Source of the DNA: Candidatus Cottocaccamicrobium excrementipullorum
GTDB taxonomy: Bacteria > Bacillota > Clostridia > Lachnospirales > Lachnospiraceae
Assembly: GCA_018713255.1 (NCBI GenBank)
Contig: DVFL01000012.1
Location: 1-64,000 of the forward strand
DNA: 64,000 bases
Direction of reading: 5' to 3'
The notes under the pieces are model-generated. The model searched no databases. It was not told the origin of the DNA and was given only the letters and a program-made list of their open reading frames with translations. Of this stretch, positions 16,794-24,581 are shown one piece after another. Within the stretch, counting starts at the first letter, position 1. Every line of letters begins with the position of its first letter. Both the position numbers and the translations under genes were made by a program.

Positions 16794-17264
16794 TTAAAAT
16801 TCGGGACTAAGCAGTTTTTCGTAAATTTCCCGGTCCTTATCCTTAAAGACGTTAAAAACAACTTGGCTGCTGCTGCCTGTTTTCTTTTGATAATTCCTTA
16901 CGTTTTTTACTGCCATTTCCGCCGCTTTTTCGTTAGGAAAATGAAATCATCCCATGGAAATGCAGCAGAATGCAATGCTGTCTATGTTATGTTCATCAGC
17001 GAGAGCAAGGCAGGTGTTGAAGCAGGAGGACAAAAGCGCCTGATCCTTCTGGGTCAGTCTGCCATAAATGATGGGGCAGGCAAATATTGAAAAGGGAACG
17101 CAGCAGCTTTTTTCCTCGGCCGAATTCGGAATAGAAAGGGAAGAATACCGGGGAGCTTCCTGTAAAAGCTCCCGGATTAAGTACACACAGCTCTCGCTCT
17201 GCGTCATCTTCAATCCTTCTGATTTACGATTATCGAAACGATTTTCTTGTTGTGTATTAATCAT
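16794..17264 (-). pseudogene. Macrodomain (protein-ADP-ribose hydrolase) pseudogene
   Basis: The minus-strand frame begins in the region of MTQSESCVYLIRELLQEAP, the typical N-terminus of the bacterial zinc-type macrodomain hydrolases. After SLSIPNSAEEKSC it jumps to YGRLTQKDQALLSSCFNTCL and AFCCISMG, which belong near the C-terminus. About 120 residues with the ADP-ribose-binding core are therefore missing. A TGA at 16947-16949 replaces the usual Glu after CCISTG. Beyond it the same frame continues FHFPNEKAAEMAVKNVRNYQ to SPEF and a TAA at 16794-16796. It is the remains of a normal gene, reduced by an internal deletion and a nonsense change, and is certainly inactive as a hydrolase. Confidence 0.8.
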
Positions 17265-17311
17265 AGTGCAGTAAGAAGGAAAGGTAAAGTACGCACAAGA
17301 GAGTGCTTTGG

Positions 17312-19144
17312 TTACTTGGGGGTAACGGAGTGATTAAGAATCCCCATAAACTCCTCCCCCGTAATCGTCTCTTTTTCATACAAAAACTTAGCCAGCTCAT
17401 CCAGCTTCTGCCGGTTTTCAGTAAGAATTTGGATGGCTTTCTGGTGCTGCTGTTTTACCAGTTCTACGACTTTTTCATCGATCCGGGCCTGGGTTTCGGC
17501 GGAGCAGGCTAAGGAGGTGTCGCCGCCCAGATACTGGTTGGTTACGGTTTCCATGGCTACCATATCGAATTCTTCGCTCATGCCGTATCGGGTGATCATA
17601 GCCCGGGCCAGTTTGGTAGCTTGTTCGATATCGTTGGAGGCTCCAGTGGTGACGGAACCGAAGACCACTTCTTCTGCGGCACGGCCGCCGGTGTAAGTAG
17701 CGATTTTATTTTCCATTTCTTCCTTACTCATCAAATAATGATTGCCTTCTTCCACCTGCATGGTGTATCCCAGGGCTCCGGAAGTTCTGGGAATAATAGT
17801 GATTTTCTGCACAGGGGCGGAGTGACTTTGAAGGGCAGCTACTAAAGCGTGGCCGATTTCGTGGTAGGAGACAATCTGTTTTTCCTTGTTTGTAAGGATG
17901 GCATTCTTTTTCTGATAACCGGCGATTACAACTTCAATGCTTTCTTCCAAATCAGCTTCCGTGACGAATTTTCTGCCGTCCCGAACGGCGCGAAGGGCGG
18001 CTTCATTAATAATATTAGCCAGCTCTGCGCCGGAGGCGCCGGATGCCATGCGGGCAACGGTGGAAAAATTCACATCATCTGCCAGTTTTACTTTTTTCGC
18101 GTGAACCTTCAGAATTTCCTCTCTGCCCTTTAAATCGGGAAGTTCTACGGGAACCCGGCGGTCGAAACGGCCAGGTCTGGTAAGGGCGGGATCTAGAGAT
18201 TCCGGACGGTTGGTGACCGCCAGAATGATCACGCCGCTGTTTTCTTCGAAACCATCCATTTCTGTAAGAAGCTGATTTAACGTCTGCTCCCGCTCATCAT
18301 TGCCGCCGATCTGCCCCTCTCGTTTCTTGCCGATGGCGTCGATTTCATCGATGAATACGATGCAAGGGGCCTTTTCTTTTGCCTGTTTAAATAGATCTCG
18401 AACTTTGGCGGCGCCCATGCCCACGAACATTTCCACGAATTCTGAGCCGGAGATTGAGAAAAAGGGAACGTTGGCCTCACCTGCTACGGCCTTGGCCAGC
18501 ATGGTTTTGCCGGTGCCGGGAGGGCCTACAAGGAGAACGCCTTTAGGCATCGCTGCGCCGACTTCTCGGTATTTATTGGGATTATGAAGATAGTCCACGA
18601 TTTCTGCCAGGCTTTCTTTCGCTTAATCTTCTCCGGCCACATCGTCGAATTTAATTCCAGCAGTAGATTTTACATAGATTTTCGCGTTGCTTTTTCCCAT
18701 GCCGAAGCTCAGGGAGTTGGGGCCGCCGGCTCGTTCCATCATTTTTTTGGACATGAATTGTCCAATGCCGATAAAGATTATAATGGGAAGAACCCAGCTG
18801 AGAAGAATGCTTAACAAGGGGGACATCTGTTCAATGATTTCTCCGGAAAAAATGGCGCCGGATTCATAGAGCCGCTGGGTTAGATCCGGGTCATCAACCA
18901 TTCCGGTTTTAAATACCTGGGTGTTTTCCGCATTGGTAAAAATAATCTGATTTTCCTGTTCCTGAATTTCTACCTGGCCGATCTCTTTGTTTTCCGTCAT
19001 AGTAATAAAGGTTCCGTAATCTACTTCCTGGATCTGCCGCTGCATCAACCAGGGCATGGCCAGAAAGTTAAACAACATTAAAACCAGAATAACGATGCAG
19101 TAGTAGTAGATTAGGGGCTTTTTCGGTTTTTTTACTTCATTCAT
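17312..19144 (-). pseudogene. ftsH: FtsH-type AAA+ zinc metalloprotease, interrupted by an in-frame TAA
   Basis: From the ATG at 19144 (AAGGAGG 9 nt upstream) the frame encodes a complete membrane-bound FtsH of about 610 residues. It has two transmembrane segments (YYYCIVILVLMLFNFLAMPW and LLSILLSWVLPIIIFIGIG), Walker A GPPGTGKT, Walker [13 protein letters not shown], the second region of homology [20 protein letters not shown] and the zinc site HEIGH. In KFDDVAGED*AKESLAEIVDYL the codon at 18623-18625 is TAA where the family has Glu, one base from GAA. Everything before and after is in one frame and well conserved, so the lesion is recent, or a sequencing error. No ribosome binding site serves the downstream half, which would otherwise start at a GTG. 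FtsH degrades misassembled membrane proteins. Confidence 0.85.
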
Positions 19145-19591
19145 CTGCAGTTTCCTCCTTTTTTCGTTGGTACAGCTCATCTGCATATCCATGGCCTGCA
19201 GTGCAGCCATTAGGGCGTACCGCATAGACTGAACGGCAAAATCCATGGCATATTCTGCATAAAGGGCGAAAGCCTCCGCCTCATCCTCCTGCCGGCTTCC
19301 TGCGTCATTGTGCAGGTATGCGGGAAGTTCCTGGGCTAAAAGGTTTTCGCAGCTTCTAAAACAATTCAGCTGCAGGCGGGCCAGAGCAGATACGGCGGGG
19401 GAGCGGCCGGAAGAGATTTCTGTTTGAAGACGAAAATTGTGCTCTTTAAATTCCTGCAGCACTTGCCGGTATTTTTTTGGGATATCCTCCTGGGTATCTT
19501 GCTGGCTGAGCTTAAGGCGGCTGATCATTTGGCCGTACTGTCGTTCTAATTCAAACAGCTTGCTGGTGAAAAATTCTTGTTTCCCTTCCAT
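19145..19591 (-). CDS. Helical region fused in frame ahead of FtsH (hypothetical)
   Basis: 149 codons from the ATG at 19591 run without a stop straight into ftsH. The product is alpha-helical, with no signal peptide or known motif (MEGKQEFFTSKLFELERQYG, later CFRSCENLLAQELP and YAEYAMDFAVQSMRYALMAA). The ftsH ribosome binding site AAGGAGG is read here as Lys-Arg-Arg-Lys. Either this is a separate small gene that has lost its stop codon, or it is a cytosolic extension of FtsH. GGAGG of the sequence CTCCTTTCC region stands shortly before the ATG. No function can be assigned. Confidence 0.5.
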
Positions 19592-19692
19592 AAGGGGCCT
19601 CCTTTCCTGCAGCAGTTTGAAATCGCATGGTTTGATTTCTGAATATGGTTATACTAAAGATGGGAGAATGCTGCCATTTGCAGTTTTTTTGA

Positions 19693-19757
19693 TTTGTATG
19701 GACAAATGCTTCGATCTGTAAAAAAATTTTACAGTTCAGGGAGTTTGTCCATACAAA
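19693..19757. promoter_or_regulatory. Nested 65-bp dyad between ftsH and the GT8 gene
   Basis: Outer arms TTTGTATGGACAAA (19693-19706) and TTTGTCCATACAAA (19744-19757) are a perfect 14-bp inverted repeat. Each arm is itself a TTTGT-N4-ACAAA palindrome. Exactly in the centre, with 9 nt on each side, lies CTGTAAAAAAATTTTACAG (19716-19734). The layout fits paired operator sites around a central site in a divergent promoter region. A TATAAT at 19820-19825 could be the -10 box for the GT8 gene. The nearest regulator gene is the TetR gene at 20735. Confidence 0.6.
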
Positions 19758-19882
19758 AGAAGAATATTGTAAGTATTCGAAGAGAATGATATCTGGTAGG
19801 CTATTCATAAAAACAGGCGTATAATAAGAATGAAACAGACTGAAAGAAGAAATAAAATTAAAGAAACAAGGAGAAAAAGAAA

Positions 19883-20704
19883 ATGGAGCCCATTCGACTG
19901 CTTATCACGTTAAATGAACACTATATTCCACAGCTTAAAGTGCTGTTGACATCTGCGGCGGCAAGCAACCGGGGGGAAAGGGGTGAAGTGTACCTGCTGC
20001 ACAGTGGAATTGAGGAAGAAAAGCTGCAGGAAACAGGTTGCTTTTGTGAAAAGATGGGATATGGCTTTTTTCCTTTGGAAGTGCCGGAGGCTTTTTTTCA
20101 TGATGCTCCTGTAAGTAAAATTTACCCAAAAGAAATGTATTACCGGCTTCTGGCTGCTCATCTGCTTCCAGAGAAGCTTCAGCGGATTTTATATCTTGAT
20201 CCAGATATTTTGGTGATTAATTCCTTGAGACCATTGTGGGAACTGGAGTTAGAAGGAAACTTGTTTGCGGCGGCAGCTCACAGCTGGGGAGGATATCTGG
20301 CTGCCAATGTAAGTCGGGTTCGTCTTGGTACCGAAGGAAAATATTATAATTCTGGAGTTCTTTTAATGGACCTGGCAGCCTGCAGAAGGAAAATTGATCC
20401 TCAGGAGGTGTTTTCTTTTGTGGAAAAACATGGGAAGGAGCTGGTCCTTCCCGATCAGGATGTGTTGAATGCCATGTATGGCAATCGGGTGATGGAGCTG
20501 GATGATTATATCTGGAATTATGATGCCCGCCATTATAACAGCTATCTGCTGCTGAGCTCCGGCGTGGCGGACCTGGACTGGGTAATCCGCAATACGGCTA
20601 TTCTTCATTTCTGCGGACGGGCAAAACCATGGAAGCCGGGCTACGTATACCGGTTCGGCCTCTTATATAAACATTATATGCGGCTGGCAGAGCAGTTGGG
20701 CTAA
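19883..20704 (+). CDS. Glycosyltransferase family 8 protein
   Basis: A 273-residue GT-A fold glycosyltransferase of family GT8. It opens with IRLLITLNEHYIPQLKVLLT and has the metal-binding DxD in ILYLDPDILVIN (Asp106 and Asp108), the NSGVLLMDL motif and the C-terminal AILHFCGRAKPW typical of LPS galactosyl/glucosyltransferase-like GT8 enzymes. It likely moves glucose or galactose from a UDP-sugar to a surface glycan or lipid. There is no membrane segment. It is a single gene, divergent from ftsH and convergent with tetR, with AAGGAG 10 nt before the ATG. Confidence 0.9.
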   Translation: MEPIRLLITLNEHYIPQLKVLLTSAAASNRGERGEVYLLHSGIEEEKLQETGCFCEKMGYGFFPLEVPEAFFHDAPVSKIYPKEMYYRLLAAHLLPEKLQRILYLDPDILVINSLRPLWELELEGNLFAAAAHSWGGYLAANVSRVRLGTEGKYYNSGVLLMDLAACRRKIDPQEVFSFVEKHGKELVLPDQDVLNAMYGNRVMELDDYIWNYDARHYNSYLLLSSGVADLDWVIRNTAILHFCGRAKPWKPGYVYRFGLLYKHYMRLAEQLG

Positions 20705-20734
20705 AGCCGCCGGTTATCTGACGAAGGCGGTCGG

Positions 20735-21262
20735 TTAAAGCAGTTCTCTGGGAATCAGCTGGATAATTTGTGCGGCAAGTTTTTGCGCATCCACCGGTCC
20801 CTTGGAGGAACTGTTAAGCAGGACTCCGGTGATGCCGAACGCCCAGAAATCAAGGGCCGTGTCTACATTTGCATAGGGAAGTACTGCTGAAACAGAGCGA
20901 TGGAGAAGAAGGTCCACAAGGTACTTTTTTGTAGTTTGGACAAACAGTTCTTCGATCTGGGCCCGGCGCTGAGAATCTAAAAGCCGCTGGATCAGCTGCC
21001 GGTTTGTACTGGCGGAGGAAAGAAAAATGGAGAGGGCTTCTTCTGGTGACTGGGCTTTAAGGCTTTGTTCCAGTGCATTTGTAGCCGCCTGTTTCATGAT
21101 CCAGGACAATACGTCCATAATGTCCTGAAAATGATAATAAAAGGTCTGCCTGGAAATGCCGCAAGTATCGATTAGGGATTTAACGGTAATCTTGTCCAGG
21201 CTTTTCTGCTGCATCAGATCAAGCAGGGTATGGGCAATAATATTTTTCATGTCTGCAGGCAT
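20735..21262 (-). CDS. TetR/AcrR-family transcriptional regulator
   Basis: A 175-residue regulator. The N-terminal HTH is MKNIIAHTLLDLMQQKSLDK and then ITVKSLIDTCGISRQTFYYHF; the C-terminal part resembles TetR_C_8 (DhaS/YfiR-like) regulators. The ATG at 21262 is chosen because AAGGAGAG stands 6 nt upstream, and the open frame before it overlaps that site. It is followed by the convergent GT8 gene and is transcribed away from a TIGR04076-family gene. Possible targets are its own promoter and the dyad upstream of the GT8 gene, but no effector can be named. Confidence 0.85.
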   Translation of the reverse strand: MPADMKNIIAHTLLDLMQQKSLDKITVKSLIDTCGISRQTFYYHFQDIMDVLSWIMKQAATNALEQSLKAQSPEEALSIFLSSASTNRQLIQRLLDSQRRAQIEELFVQTTKKYLVDLLLHRSVSAVLPYANVDTALDFWAFGITGVLLNSSSKGPVDAQKLAAQIIQLIPRELL

Positions 21263-21495
21263 CTTTTCTCTCCTTTGTGTACATATCTGTTTTGCTGGCA
21301 TCGGGATACACCGATGCTATTATCATACTATAAATACTTGGTGTCTTGCAAAATGTTTTTGCAGTGCTGTGGTATAATTTCCATGTTAAACCGGCGAATC
21401 ATTAAAGAGTTCTTCCTCGCTTTACCAAAGGGCATCATAGAAAATGGTAAAGCAGTGCGTTATAATATGAAGAGAAAAAAGAAAAGGAGAAGCAA

Positions 21496-21813
21496 ATGAA
21501 AAAGTGCAGAATAACCGTGATCCGGAGGGCCAGTTATCCTGATCTGATGGAAAAGTATGAAAATCCTATGGAGAATGCCTGTGAGATGAAGGAGGGCCAG
21601 GTGTTCATCGCCAACGGCTGGCAGAAACCGGAGGGATTGTGCCAAAGTGCATGGGAAACCATGTCGCCTTTTGTTATGACGCTTTCTCATGGGGGAAGCA
21701 ATTTTTATAACGGGTGGATGAAAAATCCACGTTCAGCCATGCTTTCCTGCAACGATGGCTTTCGTCCGGTAAGCTTTCTGGTGGAGGCGCTGGAGGAGGA
21801 GGCGGATGAATAA
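21496..21813 (+). CDS. TIGR04076 family protein
   Basis: A 105-residue small cytoplasmic protein recognised as TIGR04076 by CRITVIRRASYPDLMEKY at the start and by KEGQVFIANGWQKPEGLCQSAW and MTLSHGGSNF later. The family has no assigned function; Cys and Trp positions are conserved. GGAGAAGC lies 3-9 nt before the ATG. A TATAAT at about 21463 may be its -10 box. Four bp separate it from the next gene, so a kinase-like protein and perhaps the GNAT gene are cotranscribed. Confidence 0.75.
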   Translation: MKKCRITVIRRASYPDLMEKYENPMENACEMKEGQVFIANGWQKPEGLCQSAWETMSPFVMTLSHGGSNFYNGWMKNPRSAMLSCNDGFRPVSFLVEALEEEADE

Positions 21814-21816
21814 CAT

Positions 21817-22353
21817 ATGGGAGAGGAGAAGGCTGTAAAAAGACTTTACATCATTGGAGGCGCTATGGGGATAGGGAAGACCACGGTCTGCCAGATCTTG
21901 AAGAAGGAACTTCCGAAAGCTGCATTTTTAGATGGGGACTGGTGCTGGGATATGGATCCGTTTCAGGTGACAGAAGAAACCAAGGCTATGGTAATGGAGA
22001 ATATAGTTTATCTGCTGAATAACTTTATCCGCTGTTCAGCATATGAAAATATTTTATTTTGCTGGGTGCTTCATGAGCAGGAAATCATTGATGCGCTGAT
22101 GCGGCAGCTGAATTGGGAGAACTGCCAGGTTTATTTGATTTCCTTAGTCTGCAGTCAAGAGGCGCTCTGCCGGAGGCTTCGCAAGGATGTGGAGAAAGGG
22201 ATCCGCAGAGAAGAGGTGATTGCAAGAAGCATAGCCCGGCTTCCGCTGTATCAGGGATTGAAAACCATAAAGATTCCCGTGTCGGATCTTTCTCCCAGAC
22301 AGACGGCGGAACGGATCATTTCTCTAGAAGCGCCGGATGATGGAGAGGCATGA
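21817..22353 (+). CDS. Small P-loop kinase-like ATPase
   Basis: A 178-residue protein with Walker A GGAMGIGKTT at about 14-23 and a lid-like Arg cluster (CRRLRKDVEKGIRREEV) as in small-molecule or nucleoside kinases of the AAA_33/zeta-like group. An acidic segment DGDWCWDMDPF follows strand 2, where such kinases bind substrate. It starts 3 nt after the previous stop and its ribosome binding site (GGAGGAGG) lies inside that gene. The substrate is unknown. Antibiotic phosphotransferases share this fold, but nothing specific supports that role. Confidence 0.75.
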   Translation: MGEEKAVKRLYIIGGAMGIGKTTVCQILKKELPKAAFLDGDWCWDMDPFQVTEETKAMVMENIVYLLNNFIRCSAYENILFCWVLHEQEIIDALMRQLNWENCQVYLISLVCSQEALCRRLRKDVEKGIRREEVIARSIARLPLYQGLKTIKIPVSDLSPRQTAERIISLEAPDDGEA

Positions 22354-22401
22354 CGGACTGAAAAAATGAGATAAGCGGATTTTGAGATGAGGAGAAGGGA
22401 T

Positions 22402-23184
22402 ATGATTTATGAAATAAAGAAAGGCGCCGGGGCGGAAGAATTATTTGGAAGCTGGAAGGAGGAGGAAACCATAATCTCTTCCTGCCTTCATCAGATCATG
22501 GGACGAGTTTTTGGCGATAGAGAAGAGGCACCTTCCTCGGCGGCGGCCATGCTTGGGGATTTTACCTTTCTGGCAGGAAGGCCGGACCGGGAGCTGGCAG
22601 TATTTCAGCCCCATGGAAAAGAATGGGAATACAGGCTGATTATTCCTCAAAATGAGGAGTGGTCCAGGCTGATTCAGGACATATTTCCAGGGGAGACCAG
22701 GAAAATAACCCGTTATCGGCTGAAAAAGGAGCCGGATGTCTTTAACCGGGAACGATTAGAAGAAACCGTAAGGACTCTGCCGAAGGAGTATGAAATGCAA
22801 AAATTAGATGAAGCCTGGTTTCATCGCTGCAGGAATCATTCCTGGTGCCGGGATTTTGTCAGCAATTATCAAAATTATGAACAGTACCAGAGAATTGGAT
22901 TGGGGATAATTATCCTGAGGAAGGGAGAAATTGTGGCAGGAGCCTCTTCTTATTCCAGCTATCCAGGAGGAATTGAAATCGAAATTGATACCAGAGAGGA
23001 TTATCGAAGGAAGGGATTGGCTTATATTTCTGCCTCTGCCTTAATTTTAGCATGTTTGGAGAAAGGCTGGTATCCCAGCTGGGACGCTCATAATAAAGCC
23101 TCTCTTGCTCTTGCAGAGAAACTGGGATATCATCTTGATCAGGAGTATACTGCATATGAGAAAATAGTACTTGACAGACATTGA
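22402..23184 (+). CDS. GNAT-family acetyltransferase (GNAT_acetyltran type)
   Basis: A 260-residue two-domain protein of the PF12746 type. The C-terminal GNAT core is visible: GLGIIILRKGEIVAGASSYS, then IEIEIDTREDYRRKGLAYIS, where RRKGLA is the acetyl-CoA loop, and ASLALAEKLGYHLDQEY. The N-terminal 120 residues form the pseudo-GNAT half. The ATG at 22402 has AGGAG 8 nt upstream; the ATG at 22387 overlaps that site. The acceptor is unknown. Its 3' end overlaps a strong sigma-A promoter for the next unit. Confidence 0.85.
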   Translation: MIYEIKKGAGAEELFGSWKEEETIISSCLHQIMGRVFGDREEAPSSAAAMLGDFTFLAGRPDRELAVFQPHGKEWEYRLIIPQNEEWSRLIQDIFPGETRKITRYRLKKEPDVFNRERLEETVRTLPKEYEMQKLDEAWFHRCRNHSWCRDFVSNYQNYEQYQRIGLGIIILRKGEIVAGASSYSSYPGGIEIEIDTREDYRRKGLAYISASALILACLEKGWYPSWDAHNKASLALAEKLGYHLDQEYTAYEKIVLDRH

Positions 23185-23199
23185 TGTATTTGTTATATT
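23171..23199 (+). promoter_or_regulatory. Strong sigma-A promoter for the dnaJ-like gene
   Basis: TTGACA (23171-23176), 17 nt, then TATATT (23194-23199). It overlaps the last codons of the GNAT gene. Transcription should begin near 23206, leaving a leader of about 130 nt that holds two hairpins. Confidence 0.75.
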
Positions 23200-23218
23200 A
23201 ATTATAGAACAAATGCAA

Positions 23219-23285
23219 CCCCGGAGAACATCCGGGGGCATTTTCTCTCTTGAAACAGAAGGCCGCCGAAGGGGCGGCCGATTTT
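23219..23285 (+). terminator. Two tandem terminator-like hairpins in the dnaJ leader
   Basis: Hairpin 1 is CCCCGGA (23219-23225) with TCCGGGG (23231-23237), followed by GCATTTTCTCTCTT. Hairpin 2 is GGCCGCC (23261-23267) with GGCGGCC (23273-23279), followed by GATTTT. The first may end the GNAT transcript, but both lie downstream of the promoter at 23171-23199, so they would also attenuate dnaJ transcription. Confidence 0.65.
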
Positions 23286-23338
23286 CATGCAACGCTGAGG
23301 CTCATAAAGGTTTGAGAAGGAAAGCGAGGGTGATTAAC

Positions 23339-24409
23339 ATGGCAGCAAAAAGAGATTATTATGATGTTCTCGGAATTAAGCGGGACGCTGATGAAGCAGC
23401 AATAAAAAAAGCATACAGAAAGCTGGCGAAAAAGTATCATCCGGATTCAAACGGAGGAGATCCGTCAGCTGAACAGAAATTTAAAGAAGTAACGGAGGCT
23501 TATACAATTTTAAGCGATCCAGAAAAGCGGAAATTATATGACCAGTTTGGCCACAGCGCTTTTGATGGAACTGGAGCCGGAGCAGAAGGCGCCGGCGGAT
23601 TTAATGGGTTCCATGGCTTTGAGGGCTTTAACGGATTTAGCGGTGGCTTTGGAGGAGGAAATAAAGGAGGCTTTCATGGATTCCGGCAATCCACGGATGG
23701 AAACGGCGGCTATCAGGAATACCATTTTGAAGGCGGCGATATGGACGACTTGTTCGGCGATCTTTTCGGCAATATGTTCGGCGGAAAGGGCGGAGCGGAA
23801 AAATCCTACGGTTCCAGCGGATTTTATGGCGGTTTCGGCGGTCATAAAAGCAGCAGGGGAAGGGATGTAAACGCAGAAGTATCGGTAACCTTTGATGAGG
23901 CGGCATTCGGCTGCGATAAGATTATTCGTCTGCAGAAGGAGGATGGAAGTATTCAGTCTCTTCAGGTGCATATTCCGGCCGGAATTGAAACGGGAAAAAG
24001 TGTTCGCTTGAGAGGCAAGGGAATGCCCGGTGTAAATGGAGGTCAGCCAGGGGATCTTCTGCTGAAGGTTACAGTAGGCACTCGTCCTGGGTTTGAGCGG
24101 AAAGGCGCAGACGTGTACTCTACCGTTTATGTGCCCTTTGCCACGGCAGCTCTGGGCGGAGAAGCGATGGTGCAGACCATTCATGGGCCGGTAATCTGCA
24201 AAATTAAGGAAGGAACTCAGTCAGGGACCAAGATTCGTCTAAGAGGCAAGGGGATTGTTTCCATGAGCGATCCTTCAAAGAAGGGCGACCACTATGTAAC
24301 TGTGGAGATCCAGGTTCCGGCTGCTTTAAGCCGGCAGGCGAGAGAAAAATTAAGAGAATTTCAGGATGTTCTGCGCCAGGACGAGCAGAGAAGCCATGGT
24401 GCAGCTTAA
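23339..24409 (+). CDS. DnaJ-type co-chaperone without zinc finger (CbpA-like)
   Basis: A 356-residue J-domain protein. The J domain (MAAKRDYYDVLGIKRDADEA to DPEKRKLYDQFG) has the HPD motif in KKYHPD. A long Gly/Phe-rich linker follows at about 80-160 and then the two C-terminal substrate-binding domains (VSVTFDEAAFGCDKIIRLQK and GTQSGTKIRLRGKGI). The four CxxCxGxG repeats of true DnaJ are absent, so this is a type II protein. It stimulates DnaK and presents unfolded clients. I start at ATG 23339, where the J domain begins; the frame is open upstream but crosses the leader hairpins. Neither dnaK nor grpE is nearby. Confidence 0.9.
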   Translation: MAAKRDYYDVLGIKRDADEAAIKKAYRKLAKKYHPDSNGGDPSAEQKFKEVTEAYTILSDPEKRKLYDQFGHSAFDGTGAGAEGAGGFNGFHGFEGFNGFSGGFGGGNKGGFHGFRQSTDGNGGYQEYHFEGGDMDDLFGDLFGNMFGGKGGAEKSYGSSGFYGGFGGHKSSRGRDVNAEVSVTFDEAAFGCDKIIRLQKEDGSIQSLQVHIPAGIETGKSVRLRGKGMPGVNGGQPGDLLLKVTVGTRPGFERKGADVYSTVYVPFATAALGGEAMVQTIHGPVICKIKEGTQSGTKIRLRGKGIVSMSDPSKKGDHYVTVEIQVPAALSRQAREKLREFQDVLRQDEQRSHGAA

Positions 24410-24581
24410 TCGCGCCATGGCTTTGGTCCTCAGCCAGGAGAAATGCTGCAGTTATGCAGGGCCTGGACTGGGACGCATTGACGTTTGGACGGCAGAAAGG
24501 GGACAATTCCAGAAAATGCTTGACCAGAGAGGAGAGAAAGCATAAGATAAAGAGCATAAGATACAGAATGGAGGAAAATGG

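Noticed and set aside
24392-24422. 8-bp inverted repeat AGCCATGG / CCATGGCT at the dnaJ stop
   Set aside because: Short, long loop and no T-run; not convincing as terminator or operator.
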